From: Chitinophaga sedimenti
GTDB taxonomy: Bacteria > Bacteroidota > Bacteroidia > Chitinophagales > Chitinophagaceae
Length of the DNA stretch: 64,000 nt
NCBI RefSeq assembly: GCF_023156195.1
Contig: NZ_JAKUKA010000001.1
Coordinates: 5,891,501-5,955,500, forward strand
Reading direction: 5' to 3'
The notes under the pieces were generated by a model. The model saw only the letters and a list, made by a program, of their open reading frames with translations, was not told where the DNA came from and ran no database searches. Numbering within the stretch: position 1 is the first letter of the stretch; every line of letters begins with the position of its first letter. This document shows positions 10,439 to 20,082 of the stretch, one piece after another. Both the position numbers and the translations under genes were made by a program.

Positions 10439-11745
10439 ATGAACGAAATAATGCAGGCGCTGGACCAACTGGCCCTTTTGTTGCAAGCCCGCCTGTCGGC
10501 CCATTTCTCGAACCGCGACATGGACCCGCAGGCATACCTCGATGATATGGCCGAAAATACATCAGCCCTGTCTACTTTCGCCCCCTTTTCGCAAACGGAG
10601 CAGGCTTTGTTGCTGATAGCCCTGGTGCCGCACCTCCAGCCTAATTTCTTTGAAAGCGTTATTCAACAATACCTGCCGCAGGGTGGCGACTTCGCAGAGT
10701 TTGGCGGGGTAAAGGCAGGCAACCACCGCGGGATGCTGCCCACCGGCGAAACCGTGCTGTTCCTGCTCGCCGGGCGGCAATTGGGCAAACGCTTACAGAT
10801 TCAGAAATTGTTTTCGGAAGACGGCCTGCTCGCCCGCGAAGCCGCACTGTCGCTCGGCGAAGTGAAGGCCGGTGAGCCCATGATGAGTGGCCGCCTGGTG
10901 CTCACGCAGGATTGGCTGGACAAAACCCTGCTGGGCCGGGAATTGCAACCGCGTTTTAGCCAGGACTTCCCGGCCCGCCGGTTGCAAACGAATATGAAGT
11001 GGGAAGATGCCGTATTACACCCAATCACACGCGAACAGATAAACGACATCAGTACTGGCTGCAGTTTCAACATCAATTTAAAACAGATGCCAACCTTGGC
11101 CGTAAAATAAAACCGGGCTACCGGGCGCTGTTCTATGGCCCATCGGGAACCGGTAAAACGCTGACGGCCACACTGCTAGGCCAACAATTTCAACAGGAGG
11201 TATACCGCATCGATTTGTCGCAGGTGGTGTCTAAATACATCGGGGAAACGGAAAAGAACCCGGAGAAGGTGTTCGCCCGTGCCGAAACCAAAAACTGGAT
11301 TTTGTTTTTCGACGAAGCCGATGCCCTGTTCGGTAAGCGCACCAATGTACAAAGCGCCCACGACCGCTTTGCCAACCAGGAAGTATCTTACCTGTTACAG
11401 CGGGTAGAGGACTATCCCGGCTTGCTGATCCTCGCTTCCAACTTTAAAAATAACCTGGACGACGCTTTCCTGCGCCGTTTTCACGCTATTATTCACTTCC
11501 CTTTGCCCAATGAAGAAGAACGCCGGCAGCTCTGGGAAAAATCCCTCCCGGCCAGCCTGCAGCCCTCGGCAGACATTGACCTGCGGCAACTGGCTGGCCG
11601 GTTCGAGTTAACGGGCGCGGCTATCCTGAACGTGATGCAGCACGCCAGTTTACGCGCGTTTTCCCGCGCGGATGGCCAGTTACAGCTGAATGACGTGCTG
11701 GAAGGTGTGCGGAAAGAGCTTGGCAAGGAGGAAAAGTCGCTATAA
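10439..11745 (+). CDS. AAA+ ATPase of eCIS operon (Afp15-like), one frame break
   Basis: The C-terminal half is an AAA+ module: Walker A in YGPSGTGKTLTATLLG (about 11132-11180), Walker B in WILFFDEADALFGKR (about 11300-11340), sensor-1 region LILASNFKNNLDDAFLRRF with its arginine finger pair. The N-terminal ~200 residues form a separate helical region seen in ATPases that accompany contractile injection systems (Afp15 and relatives), which are needed for particle assembly or cargo handling. The frame breaks near 11050 (GACATCAGTACTGG): adding one base gives DI-QYWLQFQHQFKTDANLG. It is the last gene of the operon; the next gene is an unrelated secreted peptidase 35 bp away. Its presence next to two DUF4157 genes and a tape-measure gene is the strongest contextual support for the eCIS reading. 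Confidence 0.8.
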
Positions 11746-11779
11746 TTTGTATTTTCGCTGCTTAACATTCCTGTTTAGT

Positions 11780-13651
11780 ATGAGAAAATTTTTGTTATCG
11801 GGCCTGATGGCGCTTGTGGCCTTATCCGCCACGGCTCAGCCAGACAGGTGGCAGCAGCGCGTAAAGTATAAGATGGACATTGATGTGGACGCCGCGGCTA
11901 ACCGGTTTACGGGTAAACAAAGCCTGCAATACTTTAACAATTCCCCCGATACCTTAACTAAAGTATTTTATCACCTTTACTGGAACGCGTTTCAACCAAA
12001 CAGCTCCATGGATGTCCGCAGCCGCGAGCTCGGAAAAATTTACCTGGGGAAAGACAAACAGGGGCGTGATCGGTATGATTGGGACGGCCGCGTATTAGAC
12101 CGCATTTCCAAACTACAGCCGAACGAAATCGGCTACCAGAAAGTGTTATCGCTGAAGATGAACGGTCGCCAGCAAAAGTATCAAACGCGCGAAACCATCC
12201 TGGTGGTGGAGCTGGACAAGCCCATTCTGCCTAAAAGCAGCGTAACGTTCGAGATGGATTTTGAAGCGCAGGTGCCGGTGCAGATCCGCCGTAGCGGCCG
12301 CCATAACAGGGAGGGGGTAGACTTCTCCATGGCGCAGTGGTATCCCAAAATGTGCGAGTACGATTATGAAGGCTGGCATCCAACGCCTTATATTGCCCGT
12401 GAGTTTTACGGCGTATGGGGCGATTATGAAGTAAACATCAAAATGGATAAAAGCTATACCATTGCGGCTACCGGTTATCTCCAAAACGCTGCACAGGTGG
12501 GCAAAGGCTACGAAGCTCCCGGCGTAAAAGTTGTGCCGCCGGCAGGTAACAAGCTGCTCTGGCAGTTCGTAGCACCGAATGTGCATGATTTCGTATGGGC
12601 CGCCGATCCGAAGTACACACATATATCTAAAAAGATCGACGACTTTACCGCCCATTTCTTTTATATCTCCACCGATACCACCAGCAAAACCTGGCCACTG
12701 CTGCCGGATATGATGGCGAAGGCATACGCCTATGCGAAAGCGCACTACGGCCCGTATCCGTATAAGCAGTACTCTTTCATCCAGGGCGGCGATGGCGGCA
12801 TGGAGTATCCCATGGCGACTTTGATTCTCGGTACCGGCAAAATCGATGGCCTGTACGGCGTGGCCGTGCACGAATGGATGCACAGCTGGTACCAGTGGTA
12901 TGCTGGCCACGAACGAAAGCCTGTACCCATGGATGGACGAAGGTTTCACTACATTTGCGGAAGATAACATCATGCAGGCTACCATTGATTCCAACGCGCA
13001 CAAATGGGCGCTGGAAGATTCTTACAGAAACTACTTCGCTTTAGTGGCAAATGGCCGTGAAGAGCCGATGAGCCAGCATGCGGACCATTTTAATACGAAC
13101 AACGGTTACAGCATATCTTCTTATTCCAAGGGCGCAGTATTCTGGAACAGCTGGGGTATGTGATTGGTGCGGCGAACCGCGATAAAGGTTTGCTCAACTA
13201 CTACTGGACCTGGCGTTTCAAGCATCCGAACGTGAACGATTTCATCCGCGTGATGGAAAAAACCAGTGGCCTGCAGCTCGACTGGTATAAAATGTATTTC
13301 GTGAATACCACCAAACATATTGACTATGCACTGGACAGCATGTTCGAGAAAAACGGCAGCGCGGTGATCCGCCTGCGCCGCAAAGGTCTGATGCCGATGC
13401 CGGTGGATTTCCAGGTGGAAACCAAAGATGGCCGTAAGGTGATGCATTACATTCCGCTCGACCTGATGTTTGGCAGCAAGCCGAACGAAATACCTTCGCA
13501 GCAGCGCGTAGAGCACGAGCCGTGGCAGTGGGTGGCGCCTACCTACGAAATTAACCTGGGCGTGCCTTTCAGGGAACTGAAAAGTGTCGAGATCGACCCC
13601 AGCCAGCGTATGGCCGATATTGACCGCAGTAATAACAAGGCAGTGGCGTAA
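11780..13651 (+). CDS. Secreted M1-family aminopeptidase-like metallopeptidase, two frame breaks
   Basis: The start at 11780 is chosen because it gives a signal peptide (MRKFLLSGLMALVALSATAQ); the longer in-frame start at 11690 lies inside the ATPase gene. The N-terminal beta-sandwich is followed by the exopeptidase signature GGMEYPM (near 12795). The zinc site follows: HEWMHSWYQ and then, after one base is dropped near 12910, WMDEGF. Spacing between HEWMH and Glu is exactly 18 residues, the M1 pattern HExxH-x18-E. A second break lies near 13150. The protein has about 620 residues and is expected in the periplasm or outer membrane, trimming peptides from the N-terminus. A strong terminator follows at 13718. 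It is probably transcribed separately from the eCIS operon, though the gap is only 34 bp. Confidence 0.85.
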
Positions 13652-13717
13652 GCGGCACGGCTATTGTCAGCCGCGGTTGGTCACTTACTCAGCAGATCAG
13701 TTGTCTTATCAACATAA

Positions 13718-13749
13718 AAAAAGGACTACCGGTACGGGTGGTCCTTTTT
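13718..13749 (+). terminator. Rho-independent terminator after M1 peptidase
   Basis: AAAAAGGACTACC pairs with GGTGGTCCTTTTT across a six-base loop, with one G-U pair, ending in a T-run. It lies between two convergent genes and may serve both. Confidence 0.8.
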
Positions 13750-13766
13750 GTGACAATCAGTTTCAT

Positions 13767-14330
13767 TTAAAAGATCATTTCTTCCAGCGCACTGTTCCAG
13801 GGGTTCTTCCGTAACTGCTCGCGGGTTTGCAGGTCGTGCAAATGGTGAGCGGCATGGTAAGCCGTGAAGTAAAGCATTTCGCGTACCGTGATTTTTCCCA
13901 GCAGCGGGTGTGGCAGCTGGTATTGGTCCAGCGCGGCTTCGTCCCAGCTATTCAGTTTGGCAATTAATTTATCTTTCTGTAATTGAAATTGCTTTAACAA
14001 GGCCGCACGTTGTGTGTGCTTCACAATGCCAGGGATGCACTCACGTACCGCCGGGGCGCCGTTGGCGAGCTGTTGGCGGTAGTCTGCCACCAAAGCCTCG
14101 TATGGGCGCGAAGCCGTTTTAGGACGGCCATAGATACGCAGTGCCAGTTTGGGCAGGTTTAATGCCTTATTTACTGGTTTGGTGGCGCGCAGCAGGTGGT
14201 CGAGTTGTTGTCCGGCTGACCATTTGCCCTCCGGCGAAACGGTAAAGCGGTGATCGGACAGCGTGGTGATAAAATCGGCGAAGGCGTCGAAGTTTGTATT
14301 TAGAAGTGTAGTAATATCTCTCCTGTTCAT
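13767..14330 (-). CDS. DinB-like family protein, 187 aa
   Basis: An intact gene on the minus strand. The protein shows the four-helix DinB/DUF1569-like pattern: SPEGKWSAGQQLDHLLRA near residues 33-50, and MLYFTAYHAAHHLHDLQ near 153-170. The histidines in LDHL and in YHAAHH are the expected metal ligands of this superfamily. Members include thiol-dependent transferases, but most are of unknown substrate. No signal peptide is present, so it acts in the cytoplasm. It converges on the M1 peptidase gene with a shared terminator between them. The start at 14330 is the only one near the family's usual length. Confidence 0.75.
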   Translation of the reverse strand: MNRRDITTLLNTNFDAFADFITTLSDHRFTVSPEGKWSAGQQLDHLLRATKPVNKALNLPKLALRIYGRPKTASRPYEALVADYRQQLANGAPAVRECIPGIVKHTQRAALLKQFQLQKDKLIAKLNSWDEAALDQYQLPHPLLGKITVREMLYFTAYHAAHHLHDLQTREQLRKNPWNSALEEMIF

Positions 14331-14454
14331 AAATTAAGGTGGTTTTTCTGGTGAACAGTGATGCAGTTGCCGGTTAAGCAGGTAGAAAAGACGGCGGAAA
14401 TGCCGCAGTATGCTAATTTACTATTCTTTTCAGTACCGGCCTAATGTGCTGATG

Positions 14455-14664
14455 CTATTCCAGTATTTCGCATTGATAACCCTGCGCTTTCACAAAATCG
14501 ACCATCTGATCTTCGGTAACTTTCAGGTCAACGATGCGCAGTACGCGGTCGCAATCTTCAATATCAACGTTACAGTGACCCACGTCAAAGTGTTGGCGAA
14601 TGGCTTTGAGCACATTGTGGCTTTCGCTATGGGTAGCGATATTGGTTTTGAAGATCCCTATCAT
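14455..14664 (-). CDS. Small conserved protein with an HMA-like fold, 69 aa
   Basis: I prefer the start at 14664 (MIGIFKTNIATHSESHNVLK); an in-frame ATG 33 bp upstream would add 11 residues that look like leader sequence. The pattern (an initial beta strand, AIRQHF helix, CNVDIEDCDRVLRIV strand, DFVKAQGYQCEIL end) resembles the small ferredoxin-like fold of heavy-metal-associated domains. It lacks a CxxC metal motif. Similar ~70-aa proteins are common in Bacteroidota and uncharacterised. A function cannot be given. Confidence 0.55.
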   Translation of the reverse strand: MIGIFKTNIATHSESHNVLKAIRQHFDVGHCNVDIEDCDRVLRIVDLKVTEDQMVDFVKAQGYQCEILE

Positions 14665-14764
14665 TGTGCTGTGGTTTAGGTAGTGAGCGGTTTCCATAAA
14701 AGGTATATACAGTCAGGTAGTGTAAAAAACGTTCCGGCGGGCGGGCACGCCGGAACGCGGCGTC

Positions 14765-15160
14765 TTAGTGATTGTTGTTTTCGGTACTGTGTGGCGTGCT
14801 GTCTTTCTTTTCTTCTTCCTCCAGGTCGTTCCAGCGGCCACCTACGCAGCGGGAAAAGTTTTCTTTCCATTTGGCGCGTTCGTCGTCGGACATATGTTTC
14901 ATCTTTTCCTTCATTTTTTCCTTCCACTGCTGCCGGCGTTTTTCGCCCCAGGGAGCGCCGCCGCCTTTGGCGAAGCTGCCCAGCAATAGTTTGCTCAGGA
15001 TGAGCAGTCCTAATGCCTGCCAGAAGTTGATTACCGGTCCATGGAAAAGTTCAGGTACCAGCCAGTTCCACAGGCCCATGGTCACAAATCCGATGAGTGC
15101 GCCGCAACCGACGATCATCACCACCACTTTCAGGAAAAGGCCTACAGAAAAACGTTTCAT
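14765..15160 (-). CDS. Small membrane protein co-transcribed with sigma factor, 131 aa
   Basis: Two hydrophobic segments, about residues 8-30 and 43-62, are followed by a very charged tail (WKEKMKEKMKHMSDDERAKW, then a run of glutamates and lysines). The gene begins 12 bp after the stop of the ECF sigma factor gene at 15173, so the two form one transcription unit. This pairing of a sigma factor with a short membrane protein recurs in Bacteroidota. A regulator of the sigma factor (anti-sigma-like) is a tempting guess, but there is no recognisable zinc-binding anti-sigma motif. Function unknown. Confidence 0.7.
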   Translation of the reverse strand: MKRFSVGLFLKVVVMIVGCGALIGFVTMGLWNWLVPELFHGPVINFWQALGLLILSKLLLGSFAKGGGAPWGEKRRQQWKEKMKEKMKHMSDDERAKWKENFSRCVGGRWNDLEEEEKKDSTPHSTENNNH

Positions 15161-15172
15161 AATAAGTTTAGT

Positions 15173-15733
15173 TTAAGCATTTAAAAACTCGTCGTACACA
15201 TTGGCCAGTCTATCGCGTAAAAACAATACCGCATAGCGCTTCCGGGATAGCAGGGTGTTCACGGTCACACCTGTTACTGCGGAAATTTCTTTAAAGGATT
15301 TGCCTTCCACCTCGTGTTGAAGAAATACATAACGTTGTTCTTCGGGTAGTTCGTCCAGCGCTTCCATAATAGCTTCCATGGCTACCTTTCGCAGCATGGG
15401 AGCGTCTGCACCGGCGGTATTGTCCGGCAGGATGTCTGATAGAAACAGGGGTTCCTGTCCGTCTTCGCTTGTAAACTGGTGATCAGAAAAGTTCTCCTCC
15501 CGTTTTTTCCGGAACCAGTCCGTGATCCTGTTCCTTGTAACGGCAAACAGCCAGCCGGTGATGGAATCCACCTCCGTACCCACTCTTAAGTATTGGGTAA
15601 ACTGGTAGAATACATCTTGCAAAATGTCTTCAGCATCGTCTGCATTATTCACCCGTTTCCGGATGAAGTGCAGTAAACGCTTCCGTTCCTTTTGCACCGT
15701 TTCCTTTATGCGCTCATTTTGTTCGGCTGCCAT
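15173..15733 (-). CDS. ECF RNA polymerase sigma factor
   Basis: Region 2 is seen in DAEDILQDVFYQFTQYL and WLFAVTRNRITDWFRKKRE. Region 4 is seen in ALDELPEEQRYVFLQHEVEG, followed by SFKEISAVTGVTVNTLLSRK, a helix-turn-helix that reads the -35 element. The start at 15733 (MAAEQNERIKETVQKERK) fits the family; in-frame ATGs at 15763 and 15859 would add residues that do not look like sigma region 1 or 2. The linker between regions is acidic and extended (about 35 residues). It is intact and precedes the 131-aa membrane protein gene. Its regulon is not visible here. Confidence 0.85.
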   Translation of the reverse strand: MAAEQNERIKETVQKERKRLLHFIRKRVNNADDAEDILQDVFYQFTQYLRVGTEVDSITGWLFAVTRNRITDWFRKKREENFSDHQFTSEDGQEPLFLSDILPDNTAGADAPMLRKVAMEAIMEALDELPEEQRYVFLQHEVEGKSFKEISAVTGVTVNTLLSRKRYAVLFLRDRLANVYDEFLNA

Positions 15734-15913
15734 AGCTGTATGTGTCAGGAGCAACTCTCTCATCTTACTTAGGTAGACGAGCAGGGAAAGCTGATATTTT
15801 AAAGGCCAGCAAATATTTTTAAAAAAGATGAAGATTTCCCGGAATCGGTCGTTAATCATCTCATTATCAATACAGACGCGCCAAAGTGTCGCTAACCCCT
15901 ATGCAACACAGGG

Positions 15914-16540
15914 CTATTTTACGCTCAGGATGTACTTGTCTTTGAAGGATTCTTCCGGGAAAAGTTTGTAGATGTCTACTTTTTTAGGCCGGTAGCCGCT
16001 TTCGGAGATCTCCTGTGCCAGGTCGCCACCTTTCAGGCAAATGAGCCCAGAAGGCACGCCGTCGTTGTTTTGCGGGGATTTTTTGAGAACGGGTTTACTC
16101 CAGCGCATCAGGTCTGCCAATGGCGCCACCGCCCGCGATACCACCACATCAAATTTCCTGTTTTTGATTTCTTCTGCGCGGGTATGCTGAAAGGTAACGT
16201 TCTTGAGGTTGAGGGCAGCAACCACGGCTTCCACCACTTTTATCTTTTTGCCGATAGAGTCGGCGAGGTGAAAATGTACGTCGGGAAAGAAAATAGCCAG
16301 GGGGATACCCGGAAATCCGCCGCCGGTGCCTAAATCAAGCACCTGCATGCCAGTTGGGAAGTTGGCGATGGTGGCAATACTGAGGGAATGCAGCACGTGT
16401 TTCTCGTACAAAGCGTCGATATCCTTACGGGAAATCACGTTGATTTTCTCGTTCCACTCGCGGTACACCGCGTCTAATGCCTCGAACTGGTTCAGTTGTT
16501 CGGGCGTAAAGTCGTCAAAATATTTGAGGATGATCTCCAT
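15914..16540 (-). CDS. rsmG: 16S rRNA (guanine527-N7)-methyltransferase
   Basis: Intact, 208 aa. The SAM-binding motif is VLDLGTGGGFPGIPLAI (about residues 68-84), preceded by the family's WNEKINVISRKD and HVLHSLSI segments. VVSRAVAPLADLM and LICLKGGDL are also typical of RsmG. The enzyme puts the N7-methyl group on G527 of 16S rRNA; loss gives low-level streptomycin resistance in other bacteria. The gene starts 3 bp after the stop of the glycosyltransferase gene, so the two are probably co-transcribed. The end at 15914 (KYILSVK) matches the usual RsmG C-terminus. Confidence 0.95.
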   Translation of the reverse strand: MEIILKYFDDFTPEQLNQFEALDAVYREWNEKINVISRKDIDALYEKHVLHSLSIATIANFPTGMQVLDLGTGGGFPGIPLAIFFPDVHFHLADSIGKKIKVVEAVVAALNLKNVTFQHTRAEEIKNRKFDVVVSRAVAPLADLMRWSKPVLKKSPQNNDGVPSGLICLKGGDLAQEISESGYRPKKVDIYKLFPEESFKDKYILSVK

Positions 16541-16543
16541 ATG

Positions 16544-17679
16544 CTATTTCCACTTGTTCTTCGGTTTGAAGAGCAATGCGGGCGTGAAGATAACATAATA
16601 TAGGAACATGAGGATGTCCATCAGCCAGCTGTACACGAATAAGTCCTTCTCGTCCAGCTTTTTAAGGGCATTATAGGTAATGACAGACTGGATGAGCAGC
16701 TTGCCGCCGATGATGCCCAGCGTCCAGTAGAGCATAGGCGGGTAAAAGAGCGCCGCTACCATGGCTGGGTAAAACAGGAAGTGGGAGAGGGAGAACAGGC
16801 CGAGCATTACTTTATGTCCAAAGCGGTACATCTTGCCGGTGCTCATGTGCCGGGTCTTCTGCCGGAACCAGCTTTTCCAGGTGTCTTTCGGCTCGCTGTA
16901 GGCAAACGCCTGCTTGTTGATCACTACGCTGGTATTGTGGCGGGTGGCGGCCTTGTTCACGAACAGGTCATCGTCGCCCGAAGCAATATGCTGGTGAGAA
17001 GTAAACCCTTTGTGCGGAAAAACAGTTCCCGTTTGTAAGCCAGGTTGCGGCCCACGCCCATGTAAGGGATGCCTGCCATGGCAAAGGACAGATATTGCAA
17101 AGCGGCAAAGTAAGTTTCGTAGCGGATCAGTTTGTTCAGGAAGCCGGGCTTCTTATAGTAAGGGCCGTAGCCCAGCACGATTTCGGTGCCGTTGGTAAAA
17201 CCCTGGCTCATGATCGACAGCCAGTGTACGCTGCCGGGCCGGCAATCGGCATCCGTCAATAACACCGTGCCGTTCTTTGCGCCATTGATGCCCATGCTTA
17301 GCGGGAACTTTTTACCGGGAATAAACTGGGCCGACTGTTTCAGCTCAATGTTGCGGTAATGTGGATAACCGGGCTCGATGGAGCGCAGGTAATATTTGGA
17401 ATCGTCTTCAGAGTTGTCGTTTACCACGATCACCTCGTACGAAGGATTTTTGTGCTGATGATACTTTTGCTGCAACACCGTAGGGAGGTTCCGCTGCAGG
17501 TTGTTTTCCTCGTTTTTGGCGCAGATGATCACGGACATGTCCTGTGCGGGTGTATGGTCCTCGTCAAATTTGCGTTTATAGAAGGCTACCCTCGAGAAGA
17601 AAATGAGGTAATAGAGGGTTTGAACGCCAGCAGCGGCGGCGAAGATATAGAAGATAATAATCCCGATGTTATCAGACAT
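16544..17679 (-). CDS. Membrane-anchored family 2 glycosyltransferase, one frame break
   Basis: The start at 17679 (MSDNIGIIIFYIFAAAAG) opens with a membrane helix; an upstream in-frame ATG at 17967 would run into the divergent tgt gene. The GT-A domain shows MSVIICAKNEENNLQ, YEVIVVNDNSEDDS and the metal-binding LLTDADCRP. The frame breaks near 16990, where one missing T restores RTKGFTSHQHIASGDDDLFV, the acceptor-binding acidic motif. Two further membrane segments lie near the C-terminus (LSHFLFYPAMVAALFYPPML and WLMDILMFLYYVIF). The protein has about 378 aa. It probably adds sugars to a lipid or surface glycan at the inner membrane; donor and acceptor are unknown. It is adjacent to rsmG and divergent from tgt. 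Confidence 0.85.
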
Positions 17680-17778
17680 AGCAGGAGCAAAAATATATGT
17701 TTTTAATTGTCTATGTATTACTGTGGAAAAAAAAGAGGTTTTTCCCTTCTTCCTTTTTCCAATAGCTTTGCAGCCTGT

Positions 17779-18906
17779 ATGGATTTTGAACTTATTTCGA
17801 CCGATAGTGGTTCGGGTGCCCGGGCCGGCAAAATTACCACCGCACATGGGGTGATAGAAACGCCTATTTTTATGCCTGTAGGCACCGTGGGCAGCGTGAA
17901 AGCTGTTACCCAGGAGCAATTGCGCAGCGATGTACAGGCCCAGATCATCCTGGGTAATACCTATCACCTGTACCTGCGCCCGGGACTGCAGGTGCTGGAA
18001 GCCGCCGGCGGTTGCATAAGTTCAATGGCTGGGAGCGGCCGATCCTGACCGACAGTGGCGGATACCAGGTGTTTTTCCTGGCGGCCAACCGTAAAATTAA
18101 GGAGGAAGGTGTGCTGTTCCAATCGCACATCGACGGTTCCGGCATTTATTTACGCCGGAAAACGTGATGGACACCCAGCGCATTATCGGCGCGGATATTA
18201 TCATGGCTTTTGACGAATGCCCGCCTTATCCGTCCGAATACCGCTACGCCCGCAAATCGATGGAGCTGACCCACCGCTGGCTGGACCGTTGTATTAAACA
18301 CTTCGGCGAAACCGAGCCTAAATACGGATATGAGCAGACCCTGTTTCCAATTGTACAGGGTAGTACCTATAAAGACCTGCGCGTAGCCTCGGCGGAGTTC
18401 ATTGCTTCGCGCGACTGTGCGGGTAATGCCATCGGTGGCCTGAGCGTGGGTGAACCCGAGCAGGAAATGTACGATATGTGCGGACTGGTATGCGAAAAGC
18501 TGCCGGTAGAAAAACCCCCGTTACCTGATGGGGGTGGGTACGCCCCGGAATATTTTGCAGAATATTGCGCTGGGCGTGGATATGTTCGACTGCGTAATGC
18601 CTACCCGCAATGGCCGCAACGGTATGTTGTTCACCTGGGAAGGAGTCATCAACATAAAAAATAAAAAATGGGCCGATGACTTCAGCCCTATTGATGCCAA
18701 CAGTAACTGCTCCGCCAGCCGCGAGTACACCAAGGCTTACCTGCGCCATTTGTTCGTTGCCGGAGAGTTCTGGCGCTGACGCTGGCGAGCATCCATAACC
18801 CGGCATTTTACCGGAACTGGTAACGGAGGCCCGCAAGCAGATCCTGGCGGGTACCTTTGCAGCCTGGAAAACAAAAATGGTGCAGCAATTGCAGGTAAGG
18901 CGCTGA
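17779..18906 (+). CDS. tgt: tRNA-guanine transglycosylase, about five frame breaks
   Basis: The protein of about 375 aa exchanges guanine 34 for the queuine precursor in tRNAs with GUN anticodons. Signatures: TPIFMPVGTVGSVKAV near the N-terminus, LTDSGGYQVF with the catalytic aspartate region, FPIVQGSTYKDLR, AIGGLSVGEP, and FDCVMPTRNGRNG with the second catalytic aspartate. Frames change near 18012, 18145, 18515, 18775 and 18822; the total length still matches the family. The Zn region reads SNCSASREYTKAYLRHL where the E. coli enzyme has a CxCxxC motif, so two of the three cysteine ligands seem absent. The gene is followed 44 bp later by an lptG-like gene, a usual Bacteroidota pairing. Confidence 0.9.
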
Positions 18907-18950
18907 TGAAATGTGGTAAAAAACTATAATTTTAGGGCAACAACAGCGCA

Positions 18951-20029
18951 ATGAAAAAACTAGATTGGTATATACTCCGCAAGTTCATCGGCACATTCGT
19001 TTACTCTTTGGGTATCCTGCTGGTTATTTCGGTGGTGATCGACATTACAGAAAAGGTGGATGATTTCATGAAGCACAACTTGTCTTTCTGGCAGGTGGTG
19101 ACGGAGTATTATATCGGGTTTGTGCCGCATATTGCTGCCTTGCTGTTCCCGCTGTTCATCTTCATTTCTGTTATCTTTTTACTTCCAAGCTGGCTTACAA
19201 ATCCGAGATTATCGCGATACTGGCTTCGGGAGTGAGTTTTAAGCGTTTTATGCGACCTTATTGGGTAGGTGCTATCCTGTTCGGCACTATCCTCTACGTG
19301 GCTAACCTGTGGGTAATTCCAAGGGCGAACCGCATCCGCACCACCTTCGAGAATAAATATGTAGGCCGCCAGAAAGACCTGAACGGCATTAACGATAAAA
19401 CCTTGCGTATCGATACGGTTACCTATGTAACGTTCCGGTATTACGACCCGAACTTTAAAACCGGCTCCAACTTTACCCTGCAGCGTGTTCGTAACAACCA
19501 GGTGTATTACAAGCTGAAGGCCGAAAGCGTGGCCTGGGACTCCACTAAAAAGTCCCGGAAACTGAGCTATGCCTCCGAGCGTACCATCAACGGGCTCAAC
19601 GAAAAACTAACCCGGTTGCAGGACACGATGCTGAAAATTCCTTTGTCACCTACCGAAATGGTGGAGGAAAAAAACATGCAGGAGGCGATGACCACTTCTG
19701 AGCTGAACGCCTATATTAAGCGGGAGGAGCTGCGCGGTGCGGAAGGACTGAATGTTTATTACGTGGAAAAGTATCGTCGCCTGTCTGCCGGCGTGGCGGT
19801 GGTGGTGTTAAGCCTTATCGGCGTGATCATGAGCAGCCGCAAAGTACGTGGCGGCAGTGGTTTGCACATGGCCGTGGGGATCGTGATCAGTGCGAGTTAC
19901 ATCCTGTTCCTGCAGTTCTCTACCGTATTTTCTACAAAAGCTAATTTGAACCCGTTGCTGGCGGTATGGATACCAAATTTCGTGTTTGGCGGGCTGGCGT
20001 TGTACCTGTACCGGCGGGCGCCTAAATGA
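18951..20029 (+). CDS. LptF/LptG family permease, one frame break
   Basis: YjgP/YjgQ-type inner-membrane subunit of the LptBFG transporter that extracts lipopolysaccharide toward the outer membrane. The N-terminal transmembrane part (LDWYILRKFIGTFVYSLGIL, VVIDITEKVDDF) is followed by a frame break near 19185. Restoring one base gives VIFFTSKLAYKSEIIAILAS, then SFKRFMRPY, the conserved cytoplasmic coupling segment. A periplasmic beta-jellyroll region (about residues 120-230) and three C-terminal membrane helices (RLSAGVAVVVLSLIGVIMSS and following) complete the topology. Length is about 360 aa, as usual. Whether it is LptF or LptG cannot be settled by eye. Confidence 0.85.
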
Positions 20030-20035
20030 TAACAG

Positions 20036-20068
20036 AAAAGGAGTGAGGTGACTCACTCCTTTTTTATT
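20036..20068. terminator. Bidirectional terminator hairpin
   Basis: A perfect 12-bp stem (AAAAGGAGTGAG with CTCACTCCTTTT) around a GTGA loop, followed by a T-run on the plus strand. It lies between the convergent permease gene and the small membrane protein array. Confidence 0.85.
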
Positions 20069-20082
20069 TTTCCAAAGAATGT

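Noticed and set aside
17779..18906. Programmed frameshifting or pseudogene decay to explain the broken tgt, recG, dnaJ and fabI genes
   Set aside because: There are too many events in unrelated genes, both +1 and -1, without slippery-site plus structure arrangements, and some genes are essential.
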